Source: Bacteroidales bacterium (GTDB lineage: Bacteria > Bacteroidota > Bacteroidia > Bacteroidales > UBA932). Taken from it: 64,000 nt of DNA. The DNA lies in NCBI GenBank assembly GCA_012744435.1, contig JAAYCA010000003.1:1-64000 (forward strand), read 5' to 3'. Under the pieces are notes generated by a model. That model did not search any database. It saw nothing but the letters and a program-made list of their open reading frames with translations, and was not told the origin of the DNA. Made by a program: the position numbers and the translations under genes. Shown here piece by piece: positions 8,820 to 19,440 of this stretch. The number at the start of each line of letters is the position of its first letter. Position 1 is the first letter of the stretch.

Positions 8820-9891
8820 AGAACGTCTCAATGAATGCGATATATTTGTCGATACCTTCCCGTATCTCCCGGGCAAGGATGAATTCGTCGGCCTTGTGGG
8901 AGCGGATGGATTCTCCGGGGCCCATCTTGACGGCGTCGCACGGAATGCGCATCCAGTCGGAGGTGGTGGGGGAGGAATAGGCCTCGATGCCGAGCGTGCG
9001 GACGGCACGCAGCAGCGGCGAGCCCTCGCGTGTGGCCGACGAGCGGTTCAGAAGATTACGGGCCGTGAGCCTGCTCCGGCAGAGGGCCTGCAGCTCGTCG
9101 ACAATCTCTTCGTTGGAGTATTGTTCCGTCGGGCGGATGTCCACCACGAAACGGCAGCGGTCGGGAATGACGTTGTGCGCCTGTCCGGCCTCGATCTGGG
9201 TGACGTTCAGCTTCACCTCGCCCATCAACGGAGAGATGCGGGCAAACCGGTGGGCCCGCAGGGCGGCGATGTCGTCCAGGGCGATGTAGAGGGCGTTGAC
9301 GCCCTCTCCCCGGGCGGCGTGCCCGCTGACGCCCTGCGCCTGACCGTCAATTACCAGCAGGCCTCGCTCACTGGTCGCGGCGCGCATCCCGGTGGGCTCT
9401 CCCACGATCACCCAGCGCGGCATCGGAAAGCGTCCACCGGAAGCGAACAGGCCGTCCGGGGCAAAGAGCCAGCGGGCGCCGTCGGGACCGCTGACCTCTT
9501 CCTGCCGGGAGAGGATGAGCATCAGGTTGACAGGCATGTCGGCTTCAAAAAAATGGCGGAATGCAGCAGTCATCGACACTACACTTCCGCCATCGTCATT
9601 GGAGCCCAGGCCATAAAGGATATCAGGGTCGTTGCCGGGGTCATGGGGATCACGGGTATAACCGTTGTTGGCCGGGACCGTGTCCAGATGGGCGTCGAGG
9701 GCGAGCGTAGGCTTGGCGGGATCGAACCGTCGGTTCAGGGCGAGGACGTTCCCGCGGACCTCTTCCGAGGGAATGCCGCAGTCGGAAAGGAAACGGCGCA
9801 CGCAGGCAACCACCTCCGCCTCCTGCCCGGAGAGGGAGGGGATGCGGACGAGATGCCGCAGGAGCTGTATGGAATCTTCGTACAAGTTCAT
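8800..9891 (-). CDS. argE: M20 family deacylase, acetyl/succinylornithine (or citrulline) deacetylase
   Basis: LALDAHLDTVPANNGYTRDP, GLGSNDDGGSV, RQEEVSGPDG M20 motifs; inside the arg operon. Confidence 0.85.
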   Translation of the reverse strand: MNLYEDSIQLLRHLVRIPSLSGQEAEVVACVRRFLSDCGIPSEEVRGNVLALNRRFDPAKPTLALDAHLDTVPANNGYTRDPHDPGNDPDILYGLGSNDDGGSVVSMTAAFRHFFEADMPVNLMLILSRQEEVSGPDGARWLFAPDGLFASGGRFPMPRWVIVGEPTGMRAATSERGLLVIDGQAQGVSGHAARGEGVNALYIALDDIAALRAHRFARISPLMGEVKLNVTQIEAGQAHNVIPDRCRFVVDIRPTEQYSNEEIVDELQALCRSRLTARNLLNRSSATREGSPLLRAVRTLGIEAYSSPTTSDWMRIPCDAVKMGPGESIRSHKADEFILAREIREGIDKYIAFIETFYGNTLE

Positions 9892-10667
9892 ATCTTCAGT
9901 TCCGTACCGCCCGGCTCCGACAGCCGGGATGCATTCCGGATGACTACGCCGCAGGCACCGTCCTGCAAGGCCCGGAACGCGTTGTCGAGTTTGGGAATCA
10001 TCCCGTCGGCGACGCGTCCTTCGGCTTTCAGCCGGGCATAACCGGCCGGATCGAGGGAGGGGATAACGCTGGAGTCGTCTTCCGGAGTACAAAGTACGCC
10101 ATTTTTTTCGAAACAATAAAATAGTTTTGCACCCAAAGCGACAGAAATCGACGCCGCCACGGTGTCGGCGTTCGTGTTGAGCAGCTGTCCGGCTCCGTCG
10201 TGGTTGATGGCGCAGAGCACGGGCGTCATGCCCGCATCCAGCAAGAGCTCCAGGAAGGGAACATTGACGCTCTCCGGCGTGACGTCCCCGACAAAACCGA
10301 AATCCACCTGTGTGACGCCGTCGGAGAGGGTTTTGGGCGGGCGCCTGCGGGCGGTGACCGCCGCACCGTCGCAGCCGGACAGGCCGACGGCGTTGCAGCC
10401 GTGCGCCTGCAGGCGGGCGACGATGTCCTTGTTGCACCAGCCGGCATAGACCATGGTCACGACCTCGAGCGCGGCCGCGTCGGTGACGCGCCGGCCTTCG
10501 ATCTTGACAGGCTCCTGGCCCAGGGCTTTCTGCACCTGGCTGGCGCGCACGCCTCCGCCGTGGACGAGGACCTTCGGGCCCGGCAGGGCCGCGAATTCCG
10601 CGCAGAAGCGCTCCAGCGCCTGCGGGTCGTCCACCACGTTGCCACCTATTTTGTAGAGGCTGATCAT
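9888..10667 (-). CDS. argB: Acetylglutamate (acylglutamate) kinase
   Basis: KIGGNVVDD...VLVHGGGVRASQ...GLSGCDGAAV...NTNADTVAASISVAL. Confidence 0.93.
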   Translation of the reverse strand: MISLYKIGGNVVDDPQALERFCAEFAALPGPKVLVHGGGVRASQVQKALGQEPVKIEGRRVTDAAALEVVTMVYAGWCNKDIVARLQAHGCNAVGLSGCDGAAVTARRRPPKTLSDGVTQVDFGFVGDVTPESVNVPFLELLLDAGMTPVLCAINHDGAGQLLNTNADTVAASISVALGAKLFYCFEKNGVLCTPEDDSSVIPSLDPAGYARLKAEGRVADGMIPKLDNAFRALQDGACGVVIRNASRLSEPGGTELKI

Positions 10668-11626
10668 AGGCTCTCGAGCATCCGTTTCATCACCACCTGG
10701 GCGGAGACGGCGCGGTTGGCCGCCTCGGGGATGACCAGGCTCGTGGGGGCGTCGATCACCTCGTCGGAGACGATCATGTTGCGTCGCACGGGCAGGCAGT
10801 GCATGAAATAAGCGTCGTTCGTGACGGCCATGTGCTTCGCGTCCACGGTCCAGGCCATGTCCTGGCTCAGGACCTGTCCGTACCGGGAAGGGTCCGTGAC
10901 GCCCGGGCAGCTCCAGTTCTTGGCATACACGAAATCGGCGCCTTCCAGGGCCTTCATCTGGTCGTATTCCACGGGGGCCTTGCCGGCGAAGGCCGGATCC
11001 AGCTCGTAGCCGCGGGGATGCGTGATCACGAACTCGACGTCCGCCGCGTTCATCCATTCAGCGAAGGAATTCGGCACGGCCTGGGGGAGCGCCCGCGGGT
11101 GCGGGGCCCAGGTCAGGACCACCTTGGGGCGCTTCTTCTTGCGGTATTCCTCGATCGTGATGAGGTCCGCGAAAGCCTGGCAGGGGTGCACGGTGGCGGA
11201 TTCGAGACTGATCACGGGCTTGCCGCCATATTCGATGAACTGCCTGAGGACGGTCTCGTTGTAGTCGTATTCCCGGTCCTTCAGGCCGGCGAAGGAGCGG
11301 ATGCCGATCAGGTCGCAGTAGCTGGTCATCACGGGAATGGCTTCGCGCAGGTGTTCGGACTTGTCTCCGTCCATCACCACGCCCAGTTCCGTCTCCAGCT
11401 TCCAGCTGTCCTGGCCGATGTTGAGCACGATGGGGTTCATGCCGAGGTTGAGCGCCGCTTTCTGGCTGCTCAGCCGGGTGCGAAGGCTGCTGTTGAAAAA
11501 GACCAGCATGATGGTCTTGTCCTGCCCGAGATGCTTCCAGGCGAAGGGGTTGGCCTTTACCTGCAAGGCTTCCTCCAGCGCTGCGCCGAGGTCGCCGATA
11601 TCGCTTACGTGGAAAAATGATTTCAT
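10664..11626 (-). CDS. argF': N-acylornithine (acetyl/succinylornithine) carbamoyltransferase
   Basis: FFNSSLRTRLSSQKAALNLGMN, LTWAPHPRALPQAVPNSFAEWMNA, FMHCLPVRRNM; collinear with the recalled Bacteroides SOTCase. Confidence 0.93.
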   Translation of the reverse strand: MKSFFHVSDIGDLGAALEEALQVKANPFAWKHLGQDKTIMLVFFNSSLRTRLSSQKAALNLGMNPIVLNIGQDSWKLETELGVVMDGDKSEHLREAIPVMTSYCDLIGIRSFAGLKDREYDYNETVLRQFIEYGGKPVISLESATVHPCQAFADLITIEEYRKKKRPKVVLTWAPHPRALPQAVPNSFAEWMNAADVEFVITHPRGYELDPAFAGKAPVEYDQMKALEGADFVYAKNWSCPGVTDPSRYGQVLSQDMAWTVDAKHMAVTNDAYFMHCLPVRRNMIVSDEVIDAPTSLVIPEAANRAVSAQVVMKRMLESL

Positions 11627-12747
11627 CCCAATACCTCCTTGAATGCCTCCAGGAACCGGTCCGCCTCGGCTTTCGTCAGGCAGAGCGGGGCCAGGAGCCG
11701 GATCATGTTCTGACCGGCGACGCCGGTAAATACGTGTTTGTCATAGAGGAGCGCCTGCCGCAGGGGAGCGACGGGCTCGTTCATCTCGATGCCCAGCATC
11801 AGGCCCTTGCCGCGCACCTCTTTGATGCGGGGACTCGAGGGCAGCCGTGCCTGGATATAGTCGCCGACGGCGAGAGCGTTCGCAAGCAGGTCTTCCCGCT
11901 CAAGGATGTCGAGCACGGCCAGGGCGCCGGCGCAGGCGAGGTAGTTGCCGCCGAAGGTGGTGCCCAGCATGCCCTTGCGCGCCTGGAACTTCGGAGAGAT
12001 GAGGATCCCGCCGCAGGGGAAACCGTTGGCGATGCCCTTTCCCATCGTGATGATGTCCGGACGGATGCCCGCCCACTGATGGGCGAAGAACTTGCCGGTC
12101 CGGCCATAGCCGCTCTGCACCTCGTCGAGGATGAGCGCGGCGCCGTACTGCCCGCACAGGCGGCTGAGCGCCTGCAGGAACGCCGGCCCCGGCACATGGA
12201 TGCCGCCGCAGCCCTGGATGCCTTCGACGATCACCGCGGCCACGTCGCCCCTGCGAAGCTCTTCTTCTACGGCGTCAGTGTCATTCAGATCGACGAAACT
12301 CACGCGGTGATGCGCGTTGAAGGGGGAGACGATGGCGGGATTGTCCGTCAGCGCCACGGCGCCCGAAGTGCGCCCGTGGAAACTGCGGCGGAATGCGACG
12401 ATGCGGTCTTTGCCCGTGTGGAAGGATGCCAGCTTGGCGGCGTTCTCGTTGGACTCCGCGCCGCTGTTGTCCAGGAACAGGGCGTAATCCTCATAGCCGC
12501 TGACTTCGCCGATGCGGCGGGCCAGCTCTTCCTGCAGGGGATTCCGGACACTGTTGGAATAGAATCCGATCTTGTCGAGCTGCGCCTTCAGCGCCTCGAC
12601 GTAGTGCGGGTGGCTGTGGCCCACGGAGATGACGGCATGTCCGCCGTAGAGGTCGAGATATTCCTGTCCCCTGTCATCCCAGACGGTACAGCCTTTCGCC
12701 CGTACGGGGGTGACGTCGAAAAGGGAATAGACATCGAAAAGATTCAT
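11623..12747 (-). CDS. argD: Acetylornithine/succinylornithine aminotransferase
   Basis: Class III aminotransferase: LFLDNSGAESNENAAKLA, LILDEVQSGYGRTGKFFAHQ, ITMGKGIANGFPCGGIL. Confidence 0.93.
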   Translation of the reverse strand: MNLFDVYSLFDVTPVRAKGCTVWDDRGQEYLDLYGGHAVISVGHSHPHYVEALKAQLDKIGFYSNSVRNPLQEELARRIGEVSGYEDYALFLDNSGAESNENAAKLASFHTGKDRIVAFRRSFHGRTSGAVALTDNPAIVSPFNAHHRVSFVDLNDTDAVEEELRRGDVAAVIVEGIQGCGGIHVPGPAFLQALSRLCGQYGAALILDEVQSGYGRTGKFFAHQWAGIRPDIITMGKGIANGFPCGGILISPKFQARKGMLGTTFGGNYLACAGALAVLDILEREDLLANALAVGDYIQARLPSSPRIKEVRGKGLMLGIEMNEPVAPLRQALLYDKHVFTGVAGQNMIRLLAPLCLTKAEADRFLEAFKEVLG

Positions 12748-12750
12748 ATG

Positions 12751-13698
12751 CTAGAATGCTGATGCCTTCAGCTTCAGGCCCGTGGTCTCGGGGATTCCAC
12801 AAATCAGGTTCATGTTCTGGACCGCCTGTCCGGAGGCGCCCTTGAGGAGGTTGTCGATCACGGACGAGACCACGAGGGTGTCCCCGTGCTTCTCCAGCGC
12901 AACGAGGCATTTGTTGGTGTTGACCACCTGCTTGAGGTCCACCGGACGCTCGGAGACGAAGGTGAATGCCGCATCGGCATAATAGTCTTTATAGAGGGCC
13001 AGCGCACGTTCGCCGTCCAGCGGGCAGTCCACCGTCACGGAGGCGAAGATGCCGCGGGCGAAGTCGCCCCGCATCGGGACGAACTGGATCGGGACCGTAG
13101 CGCCGAGGTTGCGCCGGATCTCCAGCAGATGCTGGTGCTCAAAGACTTTATAGGTCGACAGATTGTCCGTCCGCCAGCTGAAATGCGTCGTAGCCGAGGG
13201 CTTGACGCCCGCGCCCGTGGAGCCGGTGACGGCGGTCACGTGGACGGGTGCCTGCAGCCATCCGGCCGCCGCGAGGGGCAGCAGCGCCAGCTGGATCGCC
13301 GTGGCGAAGCAGCCGGGGTTGGCGATTTTGTGCGCCAGGCGGATCTTGTCCCGCTGCCACTCCGGCAGGCCATAGACATAGCCCTCCGACTCGTCCCGGT
13401 AGTCCTGCGCCAGGTCGACGACCTTCAAGTCCGCCGGACAGGCGTTCTGCTCCCAGAATTCGCGGCTTTTTCCATGGGCGGAGCACAGGAAGAGCACGTC
13501 GATCGCAGCGAGGTCCCAACGGTCGCTGAAGCGCAGCTGCGTGTCTCCGAACAGTCCGCCGTGCACCTCGTAAAGATAATTGCCCGCATTGCTGGCGGAG
13601 TGCACGAAGACGATCTCCACCTCCGGGTGATTCACCAGGATGCGGAGCAGTTCGCCCGCCGTGTAGCCGGCGCCGCCGATGATGCCGACTTTAATCAT
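12751..13698 (-). CDS. argC: N-acetyl-gamma-glutamyl-phosphate reductase
   Basis: MIKVGIIGGAGYTAGELLRILVNHPEV; NPGCFATAIQLALLPL active-site Cys. Confidence 0.95.
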   Translation of the reverse strand: MIKVGIIGGAGYTAGELLRILVNHPEVEIVFVHSASNAGNYLYEVHGGLFGDTQLRFSDRWDLAAIDVLFLCSAHGKSREFWEQNACPADLKVVDLAQDYRDESEGYVYGLPEWQRDKIRLAHKIANPGCFATAIQLALLPLAAAGWLQAPVHVTAVTGSTGAGVKPSATTHFSWRTDNLSTYKVFEHQHLLEIRRNLGATVPIQFVPMRGDFARGIFASVTVDCPLDGERALALYKDYYADAAFTFVSERPVDLKQVVNTNKCLVALEKHGDTLVVSSVIDNLLKGASGQAVQNMNLICGIPETTGLKLKASAF

Positions 13699-14902
13699 CG
13701 AGGAATTCGTCTTTGTGGTTGCCGTAGTAAACGCGCAGCGGCGTGGAAAGGACCTTGATGAAGCCCTTGGCGTCTTCCGCCGTCCAACCCTTCTGCGTCT
13801 CGCCGTATTCGCCCAGCTTGCTCTTGACGAGGTCGTCCGGGGAGTCCACGCCCACGGTGGAGAAGCCATAGGGGCGCAGTTCGAGGGTCACGGTGCCGTT
13901 GACGTGGCGCTGGCTGCTCTCGAGCATGGCCTCGATGTCCCGCATCACGGGCTCGAGGTACTGGCTCTCGTGCAGGAACATCCCGTACCAGTTGGCCACC
14001 TGGTCCTTCCAGTACTGCTGCCATTTGGAGAGGGTGAACTTCTCCAGGAATCGGTGGGCGCCGATGATGAGCATCGGGGCGGCGGCTTCGAAGCCCACCC
14101 GGCCCTTGATGCCGATGATGGTATCGCCCACGTGCATGTCGCGGCCGATGCCGTAGGGGGCGCCGACGGCTTCCACGGCCTGGATGGCCGCGATCCTGTC
14201 GCTGAATTCCTTGCCGTTCACGCTCTTGAGTTCGCCGTGCTCGAAGCCGAGGCTGAGAATTTCGGATCCGGTCTTGCGGACCTGCTTGAGATAGGCGCTC
14301 TCGGGCAGACCCTGCGTGGAGTCGAGGATCTCGCCCCCGCAGATGGAAGTGCCCCAGATACCGACGTTATAGGAGTATTTGAGTTTGGCGAAATCGGCGT
14401 TGAAGCCATGTGCGTTGAGATAATCAACCTCGTCTTTCCGGCTGAGGTTGCCGTCGCGGGTGAGGGTGATGATCTCCATGTCCGGGCACATGACCAGGAA
14501 GGTCATGTCGAAGCGGACCTGGTCGTTGCCGGCGCCGGTGGAGCCGTGGGCGATGGCGTCCGCGCCGATCTCATTGGCGTAGCGGGCGATGGCCATGCCC
14601 TGGAAAATGCGTTCCGAGGACACGGAAACGGGGTAGGTGCCGTTGCGGAGCACATTTCCGTAGATCATGTATTTAAGGCTCTTGGCATAGTATTCCTGCG
14701 TGACGTCGAGGGTCACGTATTTCGTGGCGCCGAGCCTGTAGGCGTTTTCCTCGTTGGTCTTGAGCTGCTCCGGGCTGAAACCGCCCGTGTTGGCACAGGC
14801 GGCATGGACCTCATAGCCTTTTTCCCGGGCGAGGTACATCACCGTGTAGGAGGTGTCCAGACCTCCGCTGAACGCGACGACGACTTTCTTTTTCTTTTCC
14901 AT
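13691..14902 (-). CDS. argG: Argininosuccinate synthase
   Basis: VVVAFSGGLDTSYTVMYLA; AHGSTGAGNDQVRFD. Confidence 0.96.
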   Translation of the reverse strand: MEKKKKVVVAFSGGLDTSYTVMYLAREKGYEVHAACANTGGFSPEQLKTNEENAYRLGATKYVTLDVTQEYYAKSLKYMIYGNVLRNGTYPVSVSSERIFQGMAIARYANEIGADAIAHGSTGAGNDQVRFDMTFLVMCPDMEIITLTRDGNLSRKDEVDYLNAHGFNADFAKLKYSYNVGIWGTSICGGEILDSTQGLPESAYLKQVRKTGSEILSLGFEHGELKSVNGKEFSDRIAAIQAVEAVGAPYGIGRDMHVGDTIIGIKGRVGFEAAAPMLIIGAHRFLEKFTLSKWQQYWKDQVANWYGMFLHESQYLEPVMRDIEAMLESSQRHVNGTVTLELRPYGFSTVGVDSPDDLVKSKLGEYGETQKGWTAEDAKGFIKVLSTPLRVYYGNHKDEFLDD

Positions 14903-14947
14903 ATCTGCTTACTCTTTTTACTCGTTGGTTCCGGCCTGGCCGGAGGT

Positions 14948-15508
14948 CTATTCACCGGGGTGATGGATTTCCAGATGCTCCTTGGGATCATAGAGCAGAC
15001 CCGTGCAGATGCACATCTTGTAGTCGTGGCTCTGCAGGATGTCGAAGTGACGGCAGCCTTCGCAGCCCTTCCAGAACTCCGGATCGTCCGTGAGCTCGGT
15101 ATAGGGGACGGGGCGGAAACCGAATTCGTAGTTCATCTTCATCACGGCCGCGCCGGTCGTAATGGAGAAGATCTTCGCGTCCGGGAACAGCGTCCGCGAG
15201 AGGATGAAGGTCTGCTCCTTGATCCGCTTGGCGATGCCTTGTCCGCGGAATTTGTGCGCGACGATGAGACCGGAGTTGGCGACGAAACTCTTGCCGCCCC
15301 AGGATTCGATGTAGGAAAATCCCGCGAATTCGCCTTCGTCGGTCAGGGCGATGACCGCTTTGCCGGCTTTCATTTTTTCTATAATGTATTCCGGCGTACG
15401 CTTGGCGATGCCGGTCTTGCGTTCCAGGGAAGACACGTAGATTTCCTGACAGATTTCTTCCGCATAGCAGGCGTGGCTCTCATTGGCCACCATGACATTG
15501 ATGTTCAT
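14948..15508 (-). CDS. GNAT N-acyltransferase heading the arginine operon (candidate acylglutamate synthase)
   Basis: GNAT core LIVAHKFRGQGIAKRIKEQTF; C-terminal CxxC...CxC cluster (GCEGCRHFD...KMCICTG); first gene of the arg operon. Confidence 0.75.
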   Translation of the reverse strand: MNINVMVANESHACYAEEICQEIYVSSLERKTGIAKRTPEYIIEKMKAGKAVIALTDEGEFAGFSYIESWGGKSFVANSGLIVAHKFRGQGIAKRIKEQTFILSRTLFPDAKIFSITTGAAVMKMNYEFGFRPVPYTELTDDPEFWKGCEGCRHFDILQSHDYKMCICTGLLYDPKEHLEIHHPGE

Positions 15509-15593
15509 TTCTATACAATAAGGCCCCTAATGGCAAGACAAACCGAGATTGTCAATTGCAATTATTGAGCGAAAATTCATAATAATGGGAGGG

Positions 15594-15665
15594 ATTACCG
15601 AATTTCCGAAGATGTGGGAGGGTTCTACGCCTCCTATCTTCGGTCTCGCCTGGAGCTCTGGTAAT
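15594..15665 (-). ncRNA. Structured 5' leader upstream of the arginine operon (cis-regulatory RNA candidate)
   Basis: Minus strand ATTACC...CCGAAGATAGGAGG-CGTAGAA-CCCTCCCACATCTTCGG-AAATTC-GGTAAT: nested 6-bp and 8-bp perfect pairings plus an inner GGAGG/CCTCC helix, between a consensus promoter and the first gene. Confidence 0.45.
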
Positions 15666-15686
15666 ACACTTGCTGCATAACGAGTG

Positions 15687-15716
15687 CAAATATAGGGAAA
15701 AATATTAATTTACAAA
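15687..15716 (-). promoter_or_regulatory. Promoter of the arginine operon
   Basis: Minus strand TTTG-N18-TATATTTG, a close match to the Bacteroidetes sigma-ABfr consensus. Confidence 0.7.
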
Positions 15717-15721
15717 ATATT

Positions 15722-16912
15722 TTATAAATAATTGAAAGCGCCGGCCAGCGATTCCAGCGCCGCCTGCAGGTTGGCGCGGGGGCAGCCGACGTTGAGGCGC
15801 ATGAATCCGGTGCCTTCGGAACCGAAGACGCTGCCGTCGTTGAGCGCGAGGCGGGCCTTGTTCACGAACAGGTCCACCAGGGCGGGCTGGGGGAGAGCGA
15901 GTTTACGGCAGTCCAGCCATACCAAAAACGACGCTTGCGGCCGTACGGCCCGGATCTGCGGGAGGTTCGCCCGCAGCCAGCCGTCCACGAAATCGATGTT
16001 GCCCTGTACATAATCCAGCATCTCCGCGCGCCAGGCTTTGCCTGCTTCGGTGTAGGCCGCACGCGTGGCTTCGGCGGAGAAGATGGGCGGGTAATCCGTC
16101 TCGTTGGATTCGAGGTATTTGAAGAATTTCTCCGCAAGGGCGGGATTCTGGATGATGGCGTATGCACTCACCACGCCGGCGATGTTGAAGGTCTTGGATG
16201 GCGCCATGAAGGTGATGGCGCAATGCGCCGCGGCCTCGCTCACGGAAGCGAAGGGGACATGCCGCCGGCCGCCGTGGACCATTTCGCAATGGATCTCGTC
16301 CGAGAGGACGATGATGCCGTGGCGGTCGCAGATATCCGCGAGGCGCCGCAACGTTTCAGCCGGGAAACAGACGCCGCCCGGGTTGTGGGGATTGCACAGG
16401 ACCATCATCTTCGTCCGGGCGTCGATCTGCCGTTCAAGCCTGTCCAGATCCATCTCATACCGCTCCAGGAAGCCGTCTGCATCATAGACCGGGAGAAGGG
16501 AATTGTTCACCGCCTCGAAACCGCTCTCCTCGGTGACGATGCGGAACGGGTGATAGACCGGTTTCTGGATGATCACCTTGTCGCCGGGCTGCAGGAAGCA
16601 GCGCTCGGCAAAGCCGAAGCCCTTGACGATGCCGGGAACGTAGCGGAAGCAGGAAGCGGGCACATTCCAGCCGTGAAGGTCTTCCACCCACTTCGAAACG
16701 ATCTCGAAATAATCGTCTCCGGTGCTCGGGTATCCCAGAACGGGATGGTCCAGACGCCGCCGCAGCGCGTCGAGGATGAAATCCGGCGTACGGAAATCCA
16801 TGTCCGCCACCCACAGGGGGTTGAGGTCGGAGCGGCCGAATTCAGACTGGAGGGTATCATATTTGATGCAGCGCGTCCCGCGCCGGGGGATGATTTCGTC
16901 GAAATCGTACAT
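15722..16912 (-). CDS. MalY/PatB-type PLP aminotransferase / cystathionine beta-lyase
   Basis: YDFDEIIPRRGTRCIKYD, PLWVADMDFRTP, CNPHNPGGVCF, APSKTFNIAGV. Confidence 0.9.
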   Translation of the reverse strand: MYDFDEIIPRRGTRCIKYDTLQSEFGRSDLNPLWVADMDFRTPDFILDALRRRLDHPVLGYPSTGDDYFEIVSKWVEDLHGWNVPASCFRYVPGIVKGFGFAERCFLQPGDKVIIQKPVYHPFRIVTEESGFEAVNNSLLPVYDADGFLERYEMDLDRLERQIDARTKMMVLCNPHNPGGVCFPAETLRRLADICDRHGIIVLSDEIHCEMVHGGRRHVPFASVSEAAAHCAITFMAPSKTFNIAGVVSAYAIIQNPALAEKFFKYLESNETDYPPIFSAEATRAAYTEAGKAWRAEMLDYVQGNIDFVDGWLRANLPQIRAVRPQASFLVWLDCRKLALPQPALVDLFVNKARLALNDGSVFGSEGTGFMRLNVGCPRANLQAALESLAGAFNYL

Positions 16913-17004
16913 AAAAAGATAAAAAACGGTTGTAACTCCAAATTTACTGAAATTTTGTATAACTTTGCGCCCAAGTTTCACCAAACCCATTTTTATGGTA
17001 GCAA

Positions 17005-18048
17005 ATGAAGAAATACCTTTTATCGATTGCAGCTTTGCTGCTCGGCTTGCTTGCGCACTCGCAAGAGGCTGACGATCTCGGTAACTACGCCGAGGTCAGT
17101 ATCATTCCGCGCCTGGACGTGAATCCGCTCTTCGGAGCCGAACCGGAATTCACCCTCGGCAATTCTTCACTTTACACCCTTTTCGAAGGCTCCGCTTCGG
17201 AGCATTTTTCCTGGACGGTCGCCGCCCACTGGATCTCCTGGCCGGCTCCCGCCTTATTCGGCGAGGAGACGTCCGCGCTGTATCAGGGCCTGGGCTATTC
17301 CGACACCAACAATCTGTTCGATCTCGTGAAGGCCGATCTCAGCTTCGGAGGCTGGACCTTTACCCTCGGCAAGGACTGCATCACCACCGGCGGTCACGAA
17401 TACGACGACTGGGACTGGGAAGTCCACCCGCAACTGGCCTCCCCGCTGTGGAACGACCTCGCCTGCTATCAATGGGGCGGCAAAGTCGCCTACACCACGC
17501 CGTCCGAGATGACGACCCTCAGCCTGCAGATGACGACCTCGCCCTTCGGCGAACGGCCCTTCTCCAGCGGTCTGTGGACCTATTCTGCCCAATGGAGCGG
17601 CGATTACGACTGGTACTCTCCGCTGTGGAGCGTGAGCCTCTTCGAGCGCGAAGGGAGCGAATCCGGCTCCGCCCCGCACGACTATAATGTCCTCATTTCC
17701 CTTGGCAATCAATTCTTTATCGGTGACTGGACGGTCAATTTCGACTGGACCAACACCTCGGGCATGAACGAGGATTACGACGCCTTCCTCGGCGGGAACA
17801 TTTTCCACGGATGCGTCGATTACGCCCCTTCCGACCGCTGGGACTTTGCCCTGCGCGGCAATTACGTCATCACGGAAAAGGATTCCGTGATCGGCAATTG
17901 GTGGAATCTCGGGACCGTGGCCCATTTCTTCCCGCTCCCGGAGTCGCAGGACCTGCGCCTGCACGCCTTCGTCGAATACGACAGCCTGCTCGGCGGATTT
18001 GAGTTCTGTGCCGGAATCCTCTACAACCTCAATTTCAAGCTCTGGTAG
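17005..18048 (+). CDS. Outer-membrane porin-like beta-barrel, first gene of the polyamine operon
   Basis: Signal peptide MKKYLLSIAALLLGLLAHSQ, alternating amphipathic strands, C-terminal aromatic; 3 nt upstream of potA. Confidence 0.6.
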   Translation: MKKYLLSIAALLLGLLAHSQEADDLGNYAEVSIIPRLDVNPLFGAEPEFTLGNSSLYTLFEGSASEHFSWTVAAHWISWPAPALFGEETSALYQGLGYSDTNNLFDLVKADLSFGGWTFTLGKDCITTGGHEYDDWDWEVHPQLASPLWNDLACYQWGGKVAYTTPSEMTTLSLQMTTSPFGERPFSSGLWTYSAQWSGDYDWYSPLWSVSLFEREGSESGSAPHDYNVLISLGNQFFIGDWTVNFDWTNTSGMNEDYDAFLGGNIFHGCVDYAPSDRWDFALRGNYVITEKDSVIGNWWNLGTVAHFFPLPESQDLRLHAFVEYDSLLGGFEFCAGILYNLNFKLW

Positions 18049-18051
18049 GGG

Positions 18052-19429
<1,378 letters not shown>

Positions 19430-19440
<11 letters not shown>

